DNA from: Prosapia bicincta
Lineage: Eukaryota; Arthropoda; Insecta; Hemiptera; Cercopidae
Direction of reading: 5' to 3'
NCBI GenBank assembly: GCA_036971475.1
Contig: JBAIZL010000010.1
Coordinates: 11,161,526-11,225,525, forward strand
Length of the DNA stretch: 64,000 nt
Shown in pieces: positions 24,547 through 36,200 of the stretch. A program made the position numbers and the translations under genes. Position 1 is the stretch's first letter, and each line of letters begins with the position of its first letter. A model generated the notes under the pieces. It saw nothing but the letters and a program-made list of their open reading frames with translations, was not told the DNA's origin and ran no database searches.

Positions 24547-26823
24547 TGTTAGTAAAAACATCCTAAGCTATAGCTATATCCAATCGTAGAATCTGACTAT
24601 AATCAACCCAGAGTAGCTTGGCAATTGGCAGATAGTTGAGAGAACTGTTAGTAAAAACATCCTAAGCTATAGCTATATCCAATCGTAGAATCTGACTATA
24701 ATCAACCCAGAGTAGCTTGGCAATTGGCAGATAGTTGAGAGAACTGTTAGTAAAAACATCCTAAGCTATAGCTATATCCAATCGTAGAATCTGACTATAA
24801 TCAACCCAGAGTAGCTTGGCAATTGGCAGATAGTTGAGAGAACTGTTAGTAAAAACATCCTAAGCTATAGCTATATCCAATCGTAGAATCTGACTATAAT
24901 CAACCCAGAGTAGCTTGGTAATTGGCAGATAGTTGAGAGAACTGTTAGTAAAAACATCCTAAGCTATAGCTATATCCAATCGTAGAATCTGACTATAATC
25001 AACCCAGAGTAGCTTGGCAATTGGCAGATAGTTGAGAGAACTGTTAGTAAAAACATCCTAAGCTATAGCTATATCCAATCGTAGAATCTGACTATAATCA
25101 ACCCAGAGTAGCTTGGCACTTGGCAGATAGTTGAGAGAATTGTTAGTAAAAACATCCTAAGCTATAGCTATATCCAATCGTAGAATCTGACTATAATCAA
25201 CCCAGAGTAGCTTGGCACTTGGCAGATAGTTGAGAGAACTGTTAGTAAAAACATCCTAAGCTATAGCTATATCCAATCGTAGAATCTGACTATAATCAAC
25301 CCAGAGTAGCTTGGCAATTGGCAGATAGTTGAGAGAACTGTTAGTAAAAACATCCTAAGCTATAGCTATATCCAATCGTAGAATCTGACTATAATCAACC
25401 CAGAGTAGCTTGGCACTTGGCAGATAGTTGAGAGAATTGTTAGTAAAAACATCCTAAGCTATAGCTATATCCAATCGTAGAATCTGACTATAATCAACCC
25501 AGAGTAGCTTGGCAATTGGCAGATAGTTGAGAGAACTGTTAGTAAAAACATCCTAAGCTATAGCTATATCCAATCGTAGAATCTGACTATAATCAACCCA
25601 GAGTAGCTTGGCAATTGGCAGATAGTTGAGAGAACTGTTAGTAAAAACATCCTAAGCTATAGCTATATCCAATCGTAGAATCTGACTATAATCAACCCAG
25701 AGTAGCTTGGCAATTGGCAGATAGTTGAGAGAACTGTTAGTAAAAACATCCTAAGCTATAGCTATATCCAATCGTAGAATCTGACTATAATCAACCCAGA
25801 GTAGCTTGGCAATTGGCAGATAGTTGAGAGAACTGTTAGTAAAAACATCCTAAGCTATAGCTATATCCAATCGTAGAATCTGACTATAATCAACCCAGAG
25901 TAGCTTGGCAATTGGCAGATAGTTGAGAGAACTGTTAGTAAAAACATCCTAAGCTATAGCTATATCCAATCGTAGAATCTGACTATAATCAACCCAGAGT
26001 AGCTTGGCAATTGGCAGATAGTTGAGAGAACTGTTAGTAAAAACATCCTAAGCTATAGCTATATCCAATCGTAGAATCTGACTATAATCAACCCAGAGTA
26101 GCTTGGCAATTGGCAGATAGTTGAGAGAACTGTTAGTAAAAACATCCTAAGCTATAGCTATATCCAATCGTAGAATCTGACTATAATCAACCCAGAGTAG
26201 CTTGGCAATTGGCAGATAGTTGAGAGAACTGTTAGTAAAAACATCCTAAGCTATAGCTATATCCAATCGTAGAATCTGACTATAATCAACCCAGAGTAGC
26301 TTGGCAATTGGCAGATAGTTGAGAGAACTGTTAGTAAAAACATCCTAAGCTATAGCTATATCCAATCGTAGAATCTGACTATAATCAACCCAGAGTAGCT
26401 TGGTAATTGGCAGATAGTTGAGAGAACTGTTAGTAAAAACATCCTAAGCTATAGCTATATCCAATCGTAGAATCTGACTATAATCAACCCAGAGTAGCTT
26501 GGCAATTGGCAGATAGTTGAGAGAACTGTTAGTAAAAACATCCTAAGCTATAGCTATATCCAATCGTAGAATCTGACTATAATCAACCCAGAGTAGCTTG
26601 GCACTTGGCAGATAGTTGAGAGAATTGTTAGTAAAAACATCCTAAGCTATAGCTATATCCAATCGTAGAATCTGACTATAATCAACCCAGAGTAGCTTGG
26701 CACTTGGCAGATAGTTGAGAGAATTGTTAGTAAAAACATCCTAAGCTATAGCTATATCCAATCGTAGAATCTGACTATAATCAACCCAGAGTAGCTTGGC
26801 ATTTGGCAGATAGTTGAGAGAAT
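24547..26823. repeat. 99-bp satellite, exactly 23 copies
   Basis: The motif TGTTAGTAAAAACATCC recurs every 99 bases from 24,547, and the TGTT of the 24th register falls at 26,824, so the array is 23 complete units (2,277 bp). Units are nearly identical. Variation is mostly at GGCAATTGG (also GGCACTTGG, GGTAATTGG, GGCATTTGG) and GAACTGTT/GAATTGTT. Each unit holds the palindrome AGCTATAGCT. The rare GGTAATTGG unit occurs at about 24,919 and 26,404, exactly 15 units apart, pointing to an internal block duplication. AATTGTT sits at both array ends. No long frame is open, and function is unknown. Confidence 0.97.
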
Positions 26824-27030
26824 TGTTTAATAGTTGCACAGATGGCACAACTACTTTGTCTAACCTAACCTCGGTATAACATTTCCATGCCAACTGGAGC
26901 AGAATAAACCCTCTCTATACTACCTACTACTGACTGTGTACAAGTAGAACATTTGTTCTGCCTGAGGTGACGTGATGGTATTTTTGTTTTTTTAAGAACG
27001 AATACAAACAGAAATAAATATATCTCTGAC
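26824..27030. other. Unique spacer
   Basis: Short non-repetitive stretch between the 99-bp and 36-bp arrays. It contains CTAACCTAACC at about 26,860, two units of an insect-type CCTAA telomere motif, which is too short to count as telomeric. I see no gene. Confidence 0.6.
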
Positions 27031-30000
27031 AAGAAATAATGTACAGTCCATTAATGAAAACGTAACAAGAAATAATGTCCTGTCCATTAATGGAAATGTA
27101 ACAAGAAATAATGTCCAGTCCATTAATGGAAATGTAACAAGAAATAATGTCCTGTTCTTTAATGGAAACGTAACAAGAAATAATGTCCTGTTCATTAATG
27201 AAAATGTAACAAGAAATAATGTCCAGTCCATTAATGGAAATGTAACAAGAAATAATGCCCAGTCCATTAATGGAAATGTAACAAGAAATAATGTCCTGTT
27301 CATTATTGGAATCGTATTAAGAAATAATGTCCTGTTTATTATTGGAATCGTATCAAGAAATAATGTCCTGTTCATTATTGGAATCGTATCAAGAAATAAT
27401 GTCCTGTTCATTATTGGAATCGTATTAAGAAATAATGTCCTGTTTATTATTGGAATCGTATCAAGAAATAATGTCCTGTTCATTAATGGTAACGTAAAAA
27501 GAAATAATGTCCTGTTCATTAATGGATACGTATCAAGAAATAATGCCCTGTCCATTGATCGAATCGTATCAAGAAATAATGTCCAGTCCATTGATTGAAT
27601 CGTAACAAGAAATAATGTCCTGTTCATTAATGGTAACGTAAAAAGAAATAATGTCCTGTTCATTAATGAATACGTAGCAAGAAATAATGCCCTGTCTATT
27701 GATCGAATCGTATCAAGAAATAATGTCCTGTTCATTATTGGAATCGTATCAAGAAATAATGTCCTGTTCATTAATGGTAACGTAAAAAGAAATAATGTCC
27801 TGTTCATTAATGGAAACGTAAAAAGAAATAATGTCCTGTTCATTAATGGTAACTTAAAAAGAAATAATGTCCTGTTCATTAATGAATACGTAGCAAGAAA
27901 TAATGCCCTGTCCATTGATCGAATCGTAACAAGAAATAATGTCCAGTCCATTGATTGAATCGTAACAAGAAATAATGTCCTGTTCATTAATGGTAACGTA
28001 AAAAGAAATAATGTCCTGTTCATTAATGAATACGTAGCAAGAAATAATGCCCTGTCCATTGATCGAATCGTAACAAGAAATAATGCTCTGTCCATTGATC
28101 GAATCGTATCAAGAAATAATGTCCTGTTCATTAATGAAAACGTAAAAAGAAATAATGTCCTGTTCAATAATGGTAACGTAAAAAGAAATAATGTCCTGTT
28201 CATTAATGAATACGTAGCAAGAAATAATGCCCTGTCCATTGATCGAATCGTATCAAGAAATAATGTCCCGTCCATTGATTGAATCGTAACAAGAAATAAT
28301 GTCCTGTTCATTAATGGTAACGTAAAAAGAAATAATGTCCTGTTCATTAATGAATACGTAGCAAGAAATAATGCCCTGTCCATTGATCGAATCGTAAAAA
28401 GAAATAATGTCTTGTTCAATAATGGTAACGTAACAAGAAATAATGCCCTGTCCATTGATCGAATCGTAACAAGAAATAATGCCCTGTCCATTGATCGAAT
28501 CGTATCAAGAAATAATGTCCTGTTCATTAATGAAAACGTAAAAAGAAATAATGTCCTGTTCAATAATGGTAACGTAAAAAGAAATAATGTCCTGTTCATT
28601 AATGAATACGTAGCAAGAAATAATGCCCTGTCCATTGATCGAATCGTAAAAAGAAATAATGTCCTGTTCAATAATGGTAACGTAACAAGAAATAATGCCC
28701 TGTCCATTGATCGAATCGTAAAAAGAAATAATGTCCTGTTCAATAATGGTAACGTAAAAAGAAATAATGTCCTGTTCATTAATGAATACGTAGCAAGAAA
28801 TAATGCCCTGTCCATTGATCGAATCGTAAAAAGAAATAATGTCCTGTTCAATAATGGTAACGTAACAAGAAATAATGCCCTGTCCATTGATCGAATCGTA
28901 AAAAGAAATAATGTCCTGTTCATTAATGAATACGTAGCAAGAAATAATGCCCTGTACATTGATCGAATCGTAACAAGAAATAATGTCCTGTTCAATAATG
29001 GTAACGTAACAAGAAATAATGCCCTGTCCATTGATCGAATCGTAAAAAGAAATAATGTCCTGTTCATTAATGAATACGTAGCAAGAAATAATGCCCTGTA
29101 CATTGATCGAATCGTAAAAAGAAATAATGTCCTGTTCAATAATGGTAACGTAACAAGAAATAATGCCCTGTCCATTGATCGAATCGTAAAAAGAAATAAT
29201 GTCCTGTTCATTAATGAATACGTAGCAAGAAATAATGCCCTGTCCATTGATCGAATCGTAACAAGAAATAATGTCCAGTCCATTGATTGAATCGTAAAAA
29301 GAAATAATGTCCTGTTCATTAATGAATACGTAGCAAGAAATAATGCCCTGTCCATTGATCGAATCGTAACAAGAAATAATGTCCTGTTCATTAATGAATA
29401 CGTAGCAAGAAATAATGCCCTGTCCATTGATCGAATCGTAACAAGAAATAATGTCCAGTCCATTGATTGAATCGTAAAAAGAAATAATGTCCTGTTCATT
29501 AATGAATACGTAGCAAGAAATAATGCCCTGTCCATTGATTGAATCGTAAAAAGAAATAATGTCCTGTTCATTAATGAATACGTAGCAAGAAATAATGCCC
29601 TGTCCATTGATCGAATCGTAACAAGAAATAATGTCCAGTCCATTGATTGAATCGTAAAAAGAAATAATGTCCTGTTCATTAATGAATACGTAGCAAGAAA
29701 TAATGCCCTGTCCATTGATCGAATCGTAACAAGAAATAATGTCCAGTCCATTGATCGAATCGTAAAAAGAAATAATGTCCTGTTCATTAATGAATACGTA
29801 GCAAGAAATAATGCCCTGTCCATTGATCGAATCGTAACAAGAAATAATGTCCAGTCCATTGATCGAATCGTAAAAAGAAATAATGTCCTGTTCATTAATG
29901 AATACGTAGCAAGAAATAATGCCCTGTCCATTGATCGAATCGTAACAAGAAATAATGTCCAGTCCATTGATCGAATCGTAACAAGAAATAATGCCCTGTC

Positions 30001-31551
30001 CATTGATCGAATCGTAACAAGAAATAATGTCCAGTCCATTGATCGAATCGTAAAAAGAAATAATGTCCTGTTCATTAATGAATACGTAGCAAGAAATAAT
30101 GCCCTGTCCATTGATCGAATCGTAACAAGAAATAATGTCCAGTCCATTGATCGAATCGTAAAAAGAAATAATGTCCTGTTCATTAATGAATACGTAGCAA
30201 GAAATAATGCCCTGTCCATTGATCGAATCGTAACAAGAAATAATGTCCAGTCCATTGATTGAATCGTAACAAGAAATAATGTCCTGTTCATTAATGGTAA
30301 CGTAAAAAGAAATAATGTCCTGTTCATTAATGAATACGTAGCAAGAAATAATGCCCTGTCCATTGATCGAATCGTAACAAGAAATAATGTCCAGTCCATT
30401 GATTGAATCGTAACAAGAAATAATGTCCTGTTCATTAATGGTAACGTAAAAAGAAATAATGTCCTGTTCATTAATGAATACGTAGCAAGAAATAATGCCC
30501 TGTCCATTGATCGAATCGTAACAAGAAATAATGCCCTGTCCATTGATCGAATCGTATCAAGAAATAATGTCCTGTTCATTAATGGTAACGTAAAAAGAAA
30601 TAATGTCCTGTTCATTAATGAATACGTAGCAAGAAATAATGCCCTGTCCATTGATCGAATCGTAACAAGAAATAATGTCCAGTCCATTGATTGAATCGTA
30701 ACAAGAAATAATGTCCTGTTCATTAATGGTAACGTAAAAAGAAATAATGTCCTGTTTATTAATGAATACGTAGCAAGAAATAATGCCCTGTCCATTGATT
30801 GAATCGTAACAAGAAATAATGCCCTGTCCATTGATCGAATCGTATCAAGAAATAATGTCCTGTTCATTAATGAAAACGTAAAAAGAAATAATGTCCTGTT
30901 CAATAATGGTAACGTAAAAAGAAATAATGTCCTGTTCATTAATGAATACGTAACAAGAAATAATGCCCTGTCCATTGATCGAATCGTATCAAGAAATAAT
31001 GTCCTGTCCATTGATTGAATCGTAACAAGAAATAATGTCCTGTTCATTAATGGTAACGTAAAAAGAAATAATGTCCTGTTCATTAATGAATACGTAGCAA
31101 GAAATAATGCCCTGTCCATTGATCGAATCGTAACAAGAAATAATGTCCTGTCCATTGATCGAATCGTATCAAGAAATAATGTCCTGTTCATTAATGAAAA
31201 CGTAAAAAGAAATAATGTCCTGTTCAATAATGGTAACGTAACAAGAAATAATGTCCTGTTCATTAATGAATACGTAGCAAGAAATAATGCCCTGTCCATT
31301 GATCGAATCGTAAAAAGAAATAATGTCCTGTTCAATAATGGTAACGTAACAAGAAATAATGTCCTGTTCATTAATGAATACGTAGCAAGAAATAATGCCC
31401 TGTCCATTGATCGAATCGTAAAAAGAAATAATGTCCTGTTCAATAATGGTAACGTAACAAGAAATAATGCCCTGTTCATTGATCGAATCGTAACAAGAAA
31501 TAATGCCCTGTCCATTGATCGAATCGTAACAAAAAATAATGTCCAGTCCAT
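26992..31551 (-). other. 1,519-codon open frame within the 36-bp array, probably not a gene
   Basis: The minus strand has an uninterrupted frame across the minisatellite, predicting 12-residue repeats such as MNRTLFLFTLPL and MDRALFLVTIRS. It is open because the unit is 36 bp and the monomer has few stops in this phase. Against a gene: the opposite strand is also open for 292 codons inside the array (28,412-29,290). The commonest unit differences change the residue (the junction pairs AC, AA, GC and TC give Val, Phe, Ala and Asp). The possible start is just another unit's Met, and a 1-base loss near 31,585 shifts the frame immediately upstream. I see no signal peptide, recognisable domain or promoter. 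The frame ends at about 26,992, just outside the array. A lineage-specific low-complexity protein cannot be excluded without transcript data. Confidence 0.6.
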
Positions 31552-31728
31552 TGATTGAATCGTAACAAGAAATAATGACCTGCCATTAATGGAAACGTAA
31601 CAGAAAATAATTCCCAGTTCTTTAATGGTAAAATAAGAAAAAATAATGTCCAGTTTATTATTGGAAACATAACAAGAAATAATGCAATGCTCAATAATGT
31701 AAACGTAACAAGAAATAATGTCGTTTAC
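27031..31728 (+). repeat. 36-bp minisatellite, about 130 units
   Basis: Units have the form AAGAAATAATG followed by TCCTGTTCATTAATG or CCCTGTCCATTGATC and a variable tail ending in CGTA plus two bases. The period is 36 bp, for example GAAATAATG at 27,501 and 27,537. Both ends (27,031-27,540 and 31,560-31,728) are more diverged than the core. The core shows higher-order organisation: a four-unit 144-bp cycle around 28,400-29,260 and a three-unit 108-bp cycle around 29,280-30,240. Recurrent variants include GATCGAATCG/GATTGAATCG and the junction pairs AC, AA, GC and TC. The + orientation is assigned arbitrarily to contrast with the flipped block that follows. Confidence 0.96.
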
Positions 31729-31749
31729 ATGATATTAATTAAAGTTACG

Positions 31750-32354
31750 ATTCCATTAATGGACTGGGTAATACTTCTTGTTACGTTCCTATTAATGGAC
31801 AGCTCATTTCTTTTGTTGCGTTTCCATTAATAGACAGGGCATTTTTTCTGTGTTACGTTTCTAATAATGGACAGGTCATGGTTACTTCTCAATCAATGGA
31901 CAGAGCGTTATTTCCTAGTACGTTTATAGTAATGGACAGGGCATTATTTTTGGTTACGTTTCTATTAATGGACAGAGCATTATTTCTTGTTATGTTTCCG
32001 ATATTGGCAGGGCATTCTTTCTTGTTACTTTTACAATAATGGACAAAGAATTATTACTTGTTAAGTTTCCAATAATAGACATAAGCATTTTTTTTTGTTT
32101 CGTATCCAATAATGAACAGGGCAATATTACTTGTTACATTTCCAATAATGGACAGATCATTATTTATTGTTAGGTATCTATTAAAGAATAGGGCATTATT
32201 TCTTGTTACGTTTCCAATAATGGACACTGCATTATTTCTTGTTACGTTTCTATTAATGGACATGGTATTATTTCGTATTACGTTTCCAATAATGGTAATG
32301 ACGTTATTTCTTGCTACGTTTCCTTTATGATTATGACATTATTTCTCATTAAGT
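31750..32354 (-). repeat. 36-bp minisatellite in inverted orientation, about 17 units
   Basis: From about 31,750 the + strand carries the reverse complement of the preceding units: TTATTTCTTGTTACG followed by TTTCCAATAATGGACAG instead of ACAAGAAATAATG. The units are degenerate, resembling the diverged edges of the main array rather than its core. The switch falls in a short non-repeat stretch at 31,729-31,749. Short frames across this block are by-products of the 36-bp period. The last recognisable unit ends near 32,354. Confidence 0.9.
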
Positions 32355-33204
32355 CAGCTTTCAAATCTTCCCTCGATAAAAGTCAGGAATTCAAGACAAA
32401 ATGCAATGTATAAGAAATGATATGATACAAGTCTAATCATGTGTATTGCAAAACTAACGCTCAATGGCGCCATTGAGAAAATAATGGCCTTACACCTTCA
32501 AGAAATGACAAACTCTGATGCGGTGGAAGTGTGTGCGCTGTAAATATTTACGACGAACGAGAAACAAGATCCGGGCAAGTGTCCAAGTTATAGGAAATTG
32601 ATTCGGGGTCGATGGCCCAGTTTGGAGAGCGACCAATAGCATCCATCAGGCCTGTCATCGGAAGGGTTGATAAACTCTGAACCCGCTTTAGCAATATTTT
32701 AACCCTGACGTCCAATTTCGTATCAAGAGGGAAAAACAGCGAGTAATGAGACCAATAAGTGAGGTAGGGTGATTGTATATCCGGATGTTGTTCGAAGGAT
32801 CTAACGTTCGGTTTTGTAAGGGTTGTCCTCGTCGTCATGTTTTTCTTCTCTTATTACATGACGTGTTAGTTAATGATGTTGCTGCGAGTGTTGGCACGAC
32901 GTACACAAGCCTAGTCTATGACTTAGTTTTACTTTTAATGCATACATTATTTAGTATAATTTAATATACAGTCTAAATGTTATGCGAACGGTCTATAAAA
33001 AATAATTATGAGTTAGAGTAAAGGGTTTACAATTCTAACAACACCCGAAATATTCATGAATTTCTCTCACTCAGCCACGCGTAGACCTAGTTTCTCAAAA
33101 TTCCCAGTACCAAGGGACCGGATATGACCCTTCCTCAGCCTTACCTACCCTTTCTTATCTTTCTACTTAAACAAAGTGTAACAGGTAGACAACTCTTTAA
33201 TACA
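32355..33204. other. Unique spacer between the 36-bp and 178-bp arrays
   Basis: About 850 bases without tandem structure. The left half is of mixed composition and contains an unassigned open frame on the minus strand. From about 32,930 it becomes AT-rich. I see no tRNA, promoter or transposon ends. A 63-codon frame on the plus strand at 32,773-32,964 overlaps the other frame and has nothing to recommend it. Confidence 0.6.
32548..32838 (-). other. Unassigned 96-codon open frame
   Basis: A minus-strand frame from ATG at 32,838 to TAA at 32,548, beginning MTTRTTLTKPNVRSF. I do not recognise it. Its composition is not low-complexity and it is the only non-repeat frame of this size in the window, but 96 codons can arise by chance in a stretch this long. 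No introns, polyadenylation context or domain can be argued. It might be a relic of a dispersed element. It is listed so that it can be searched, not as a gene call. Confidence 0.2.
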
Positions 33205-36200
33205 TAGATAGAGTGCGGTCGCAACCACAGCCAAAGTGGCCCTGGGCAGTGTTAGAAGTCCAACCGAGTTGTCTGAGAACCAGAGCAAACAGAGCGAAGT
33301 CAGCGTTATGTCTACTGGAACCCCAGGCGGAGAATGGAAGGAATGCCCCGGTCTGACATCGGACAAAGTAAAGTAAGTGCCCCGATAGAGTGTGGCCTCG
33401 TCCGCAGCTAACGTGTCCCTGGTTAGGGTTAGATGTCCAACCAAGTTGTCTGAGAACCAGAGCCAAACAGAGCGAAGTCAGCATTATGTCTACTGGAACC
33501 CCAGGCGGAGAATGGCAGGAATGGCCAGGTCTGACATCGGACAAAGTAAAGTAAGTGCCCCGATAGAGTGTGGCCTCGTCCGCAGCTAACGTGTCCCTGG
33601 TTAGGGTTAGATGTCCAACCAAGTTGTCTGAGAACCAGAGCCAAACAGAGCGAAGTCAGCATTATGTCTACTGGAACCCCAGGCGGAGAATGGAAGGAAT
33701 GCCCCGGTCTGACATCGGACAAAGTAAAGTAAGTGCCCCGATAGAGTGTGGCCTCGTCCGCAGCTAACGTGTCCCTGGTTAGGGTTAGATGTCCAACCAA
33801 GTTGTCTGAGAACCAGAGCCAAACAGAGCGAAGTCAGCATTATGTCTACTGAAACCCCAGGCGGAGAATGGCAGGAATGGCCAGGTCTGACATCGGACAA
33901 AGTAAAGTAAGTGCCCCGATAGAGTGTGGCCTCGTCCGCAGCTAACGTGTCCCTGGTTAGGGTTAGATGTCCAACCAAGTTGTCTGAGAACCAGAGCCAA
34001 ACAGAGCGAAGTCAGCATTATGTCTACTGGAACCCCAGGCGGAGAATGGCAGGAATGGCCAGGTCTGACATCGGACAAAGTAAAGTAAGTGCCCCGATAG
34101 AGTGTGGCCTCGTCCGCAGCTAACGTGTCCCTGGTTAGGGTTAGATGTCCAACCAAGTTGTCTGAGAACCAGAGCCAAATAGAGCGAAGTCAGCATTATG
34201 TCTACTGGAACCTCAGGCAGAAAATGGCAGGAATTCCCCAGGATTGACATCGGAAGTAAAGTAAGTGCCCCGATATAGTGTGGTCGCGTCCGCAGCCAAC
34301 GTGACCCTGGGTAGTGTTAGATGTCCAACAGAATTGTCTGAGAGCCAGAGAAAAACGGAGTAAAGTCAGCATTATGTCTACTGGAACCCCAGGCGGAGAA
34401 TGGCAGGAATGTCCAGGTCAGACATCGGACCAAGTAAAGTAAGTGCCCCAATAGAGTGTGGTTGCGTCCACAGCCAACGTGTCCCTGGGTAGTGTCAGAA
34501 GTCCAACCGAGTTGTCTGAGAACCAGAGCCAAACAGAATGAAAGTCAGCATTATGTATACTGGAACCCCAGGCGGAGAATGGCAGGAATGTCCAAGTCTA
34601 ACATCAGACAAAGTAAAGTAAGAACCCCGATAGAGTGTGGTCACTTACGCAGCCAACGTGTCCCTGGGTAGTGTTAGATGTCCAACCGAGTTGTCTAAGA
34701 AACAGAGCAAAACAGAGCGAAATCAGCATTATGTCTACTGCAACCCCAGGTGGAGAATGGCAGGAATGTCCAGGTCAGACATCGGACCAAGTAAAGTAAG
34801 TGCCCCAATAGAGTGTGGTTGCGTCCACAGCCAACGTGTCCCTGGGTAGTGTCAGAAGTCCAACCGAGTTGTCTGAGAACCAGAGCCAAACAGAATGAAA
34901 GTCAGCATTATGTATACTGGAACCCCAGGCGGAGAATGGCAGGAATGTCCAAGTCTAACATCAGACAAAGTAAAGTAAGAACCCCGATAGAGTGTGGTCA
35001 CTTACGCAGCCAACGTGTCCCTGGGTAGTGTTAGATGTCCAACCGAGTTGTCTAAGAAACAGAGCAAAACAGAGCGAAATCAACATTATGTCTACTGCAA
35101 CCCCAGGTGGAGAATGGCAGGAATGTCCAAGTCTAACATCAGACAAAGTAAAGTAAGAACCCCGATAGAGTGTGGTCACTTACGCAGCCAACGTGTCCCT
35201 GGGTAGTGTTAGATGTCCAACCGAGTTGTCTAAGAAACAGAGCAAAACAGAGCGAAATCAGCATTATGTCTACTGCAACCCCAGGTGGAGAATGGCAGGA
35301 ATGTCCAGGTCAGACATCGGACCAAGTAAAGTAAGTGCCCCAATAGAGTGTGGTTGCGTCCACAGCCAACGTGTCCCTGGGTAGTGTCAGAAGTCCAACC
35401 GAGTTGTCTGAGAACCAGAGCCAAACAGAATGAAAGTCAGCATTATGTATACTGGAACCCCAGGCGGAGAATGGCAGGAATGTCCAAGTCTAACATCAGA
35501 CAAAGTAAAGTAAGAACCCCGATAGAGTGTGGTCACTTACGCAGCCAACGTGTCCCTGGGTAGTGTTAGATGTCCAACCGAGTTGTCTAAGAAACAGAGC
35601 AAAACAGAGCGAAATCAGCATTATGTCTACTGCAACCCCAGGTGGAGAATGGCAGGAATGTCCAGGTCAGACATCGGACCAAGTAAAGTAAGTGCCCCAA
35701 TAGAGTGTGGTTGCGTCCACAGCCAACGTGTCCCTGGGTAGTGTCAGAAGTCCAACCGAGTTGTCTGAGAACCAGAGCCAAACAGAATGAAAGTCAGCAT
35801 TATGTATACTGGAACCCCAGGCGGAGAATGGCAGGAATGTCCAAGTCTAACATCAGACAAAGTAAAGTAAGAACCCCGATAGAGTGTGGTCACTTACGCA
35901 GCCAACGTGTCCCTGGGTAGTGTTAGATGTCCAACCGAGTTGTCTAAGAAACAGAGCAAAACAGAGCGAAATCAACATTATGTCTACTGCAACCCCAGGT
36001 GGAGAATGGCAGGAATGCCCAGGTCTGACATCGGACCAAGTAAAGAAGGTGCACCGATAGCGTGTGCTCGCGTCCGCAGTTAACGTCTCCCTGGGTAGTG
36101 TTATATGTCCAACTGAGTTGTCTGAACAACTAGAGCCAAATAGAGCGAAGTCAGCATTATGTCTACTGCAACCCCAGGTGGAGAATGGCAGGAATGCCCA

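Noticed and set aside
26860..26871. CTAACCTAACC as a telomere remnant
   Set aside because: Two units of a 5-base motif in a unique spacer are expected by chance in AT-rich DNA.
28412..29290. A 292-codon plus-strand frame with repeats such as RNNALSIDRIV
   Set aside because: It is the opposite-strand reading of the 36-bp minisatellite and is ended only where GATCGAATCG becomes GATTGAATCG. It reflects the unit length being a multiple of three.
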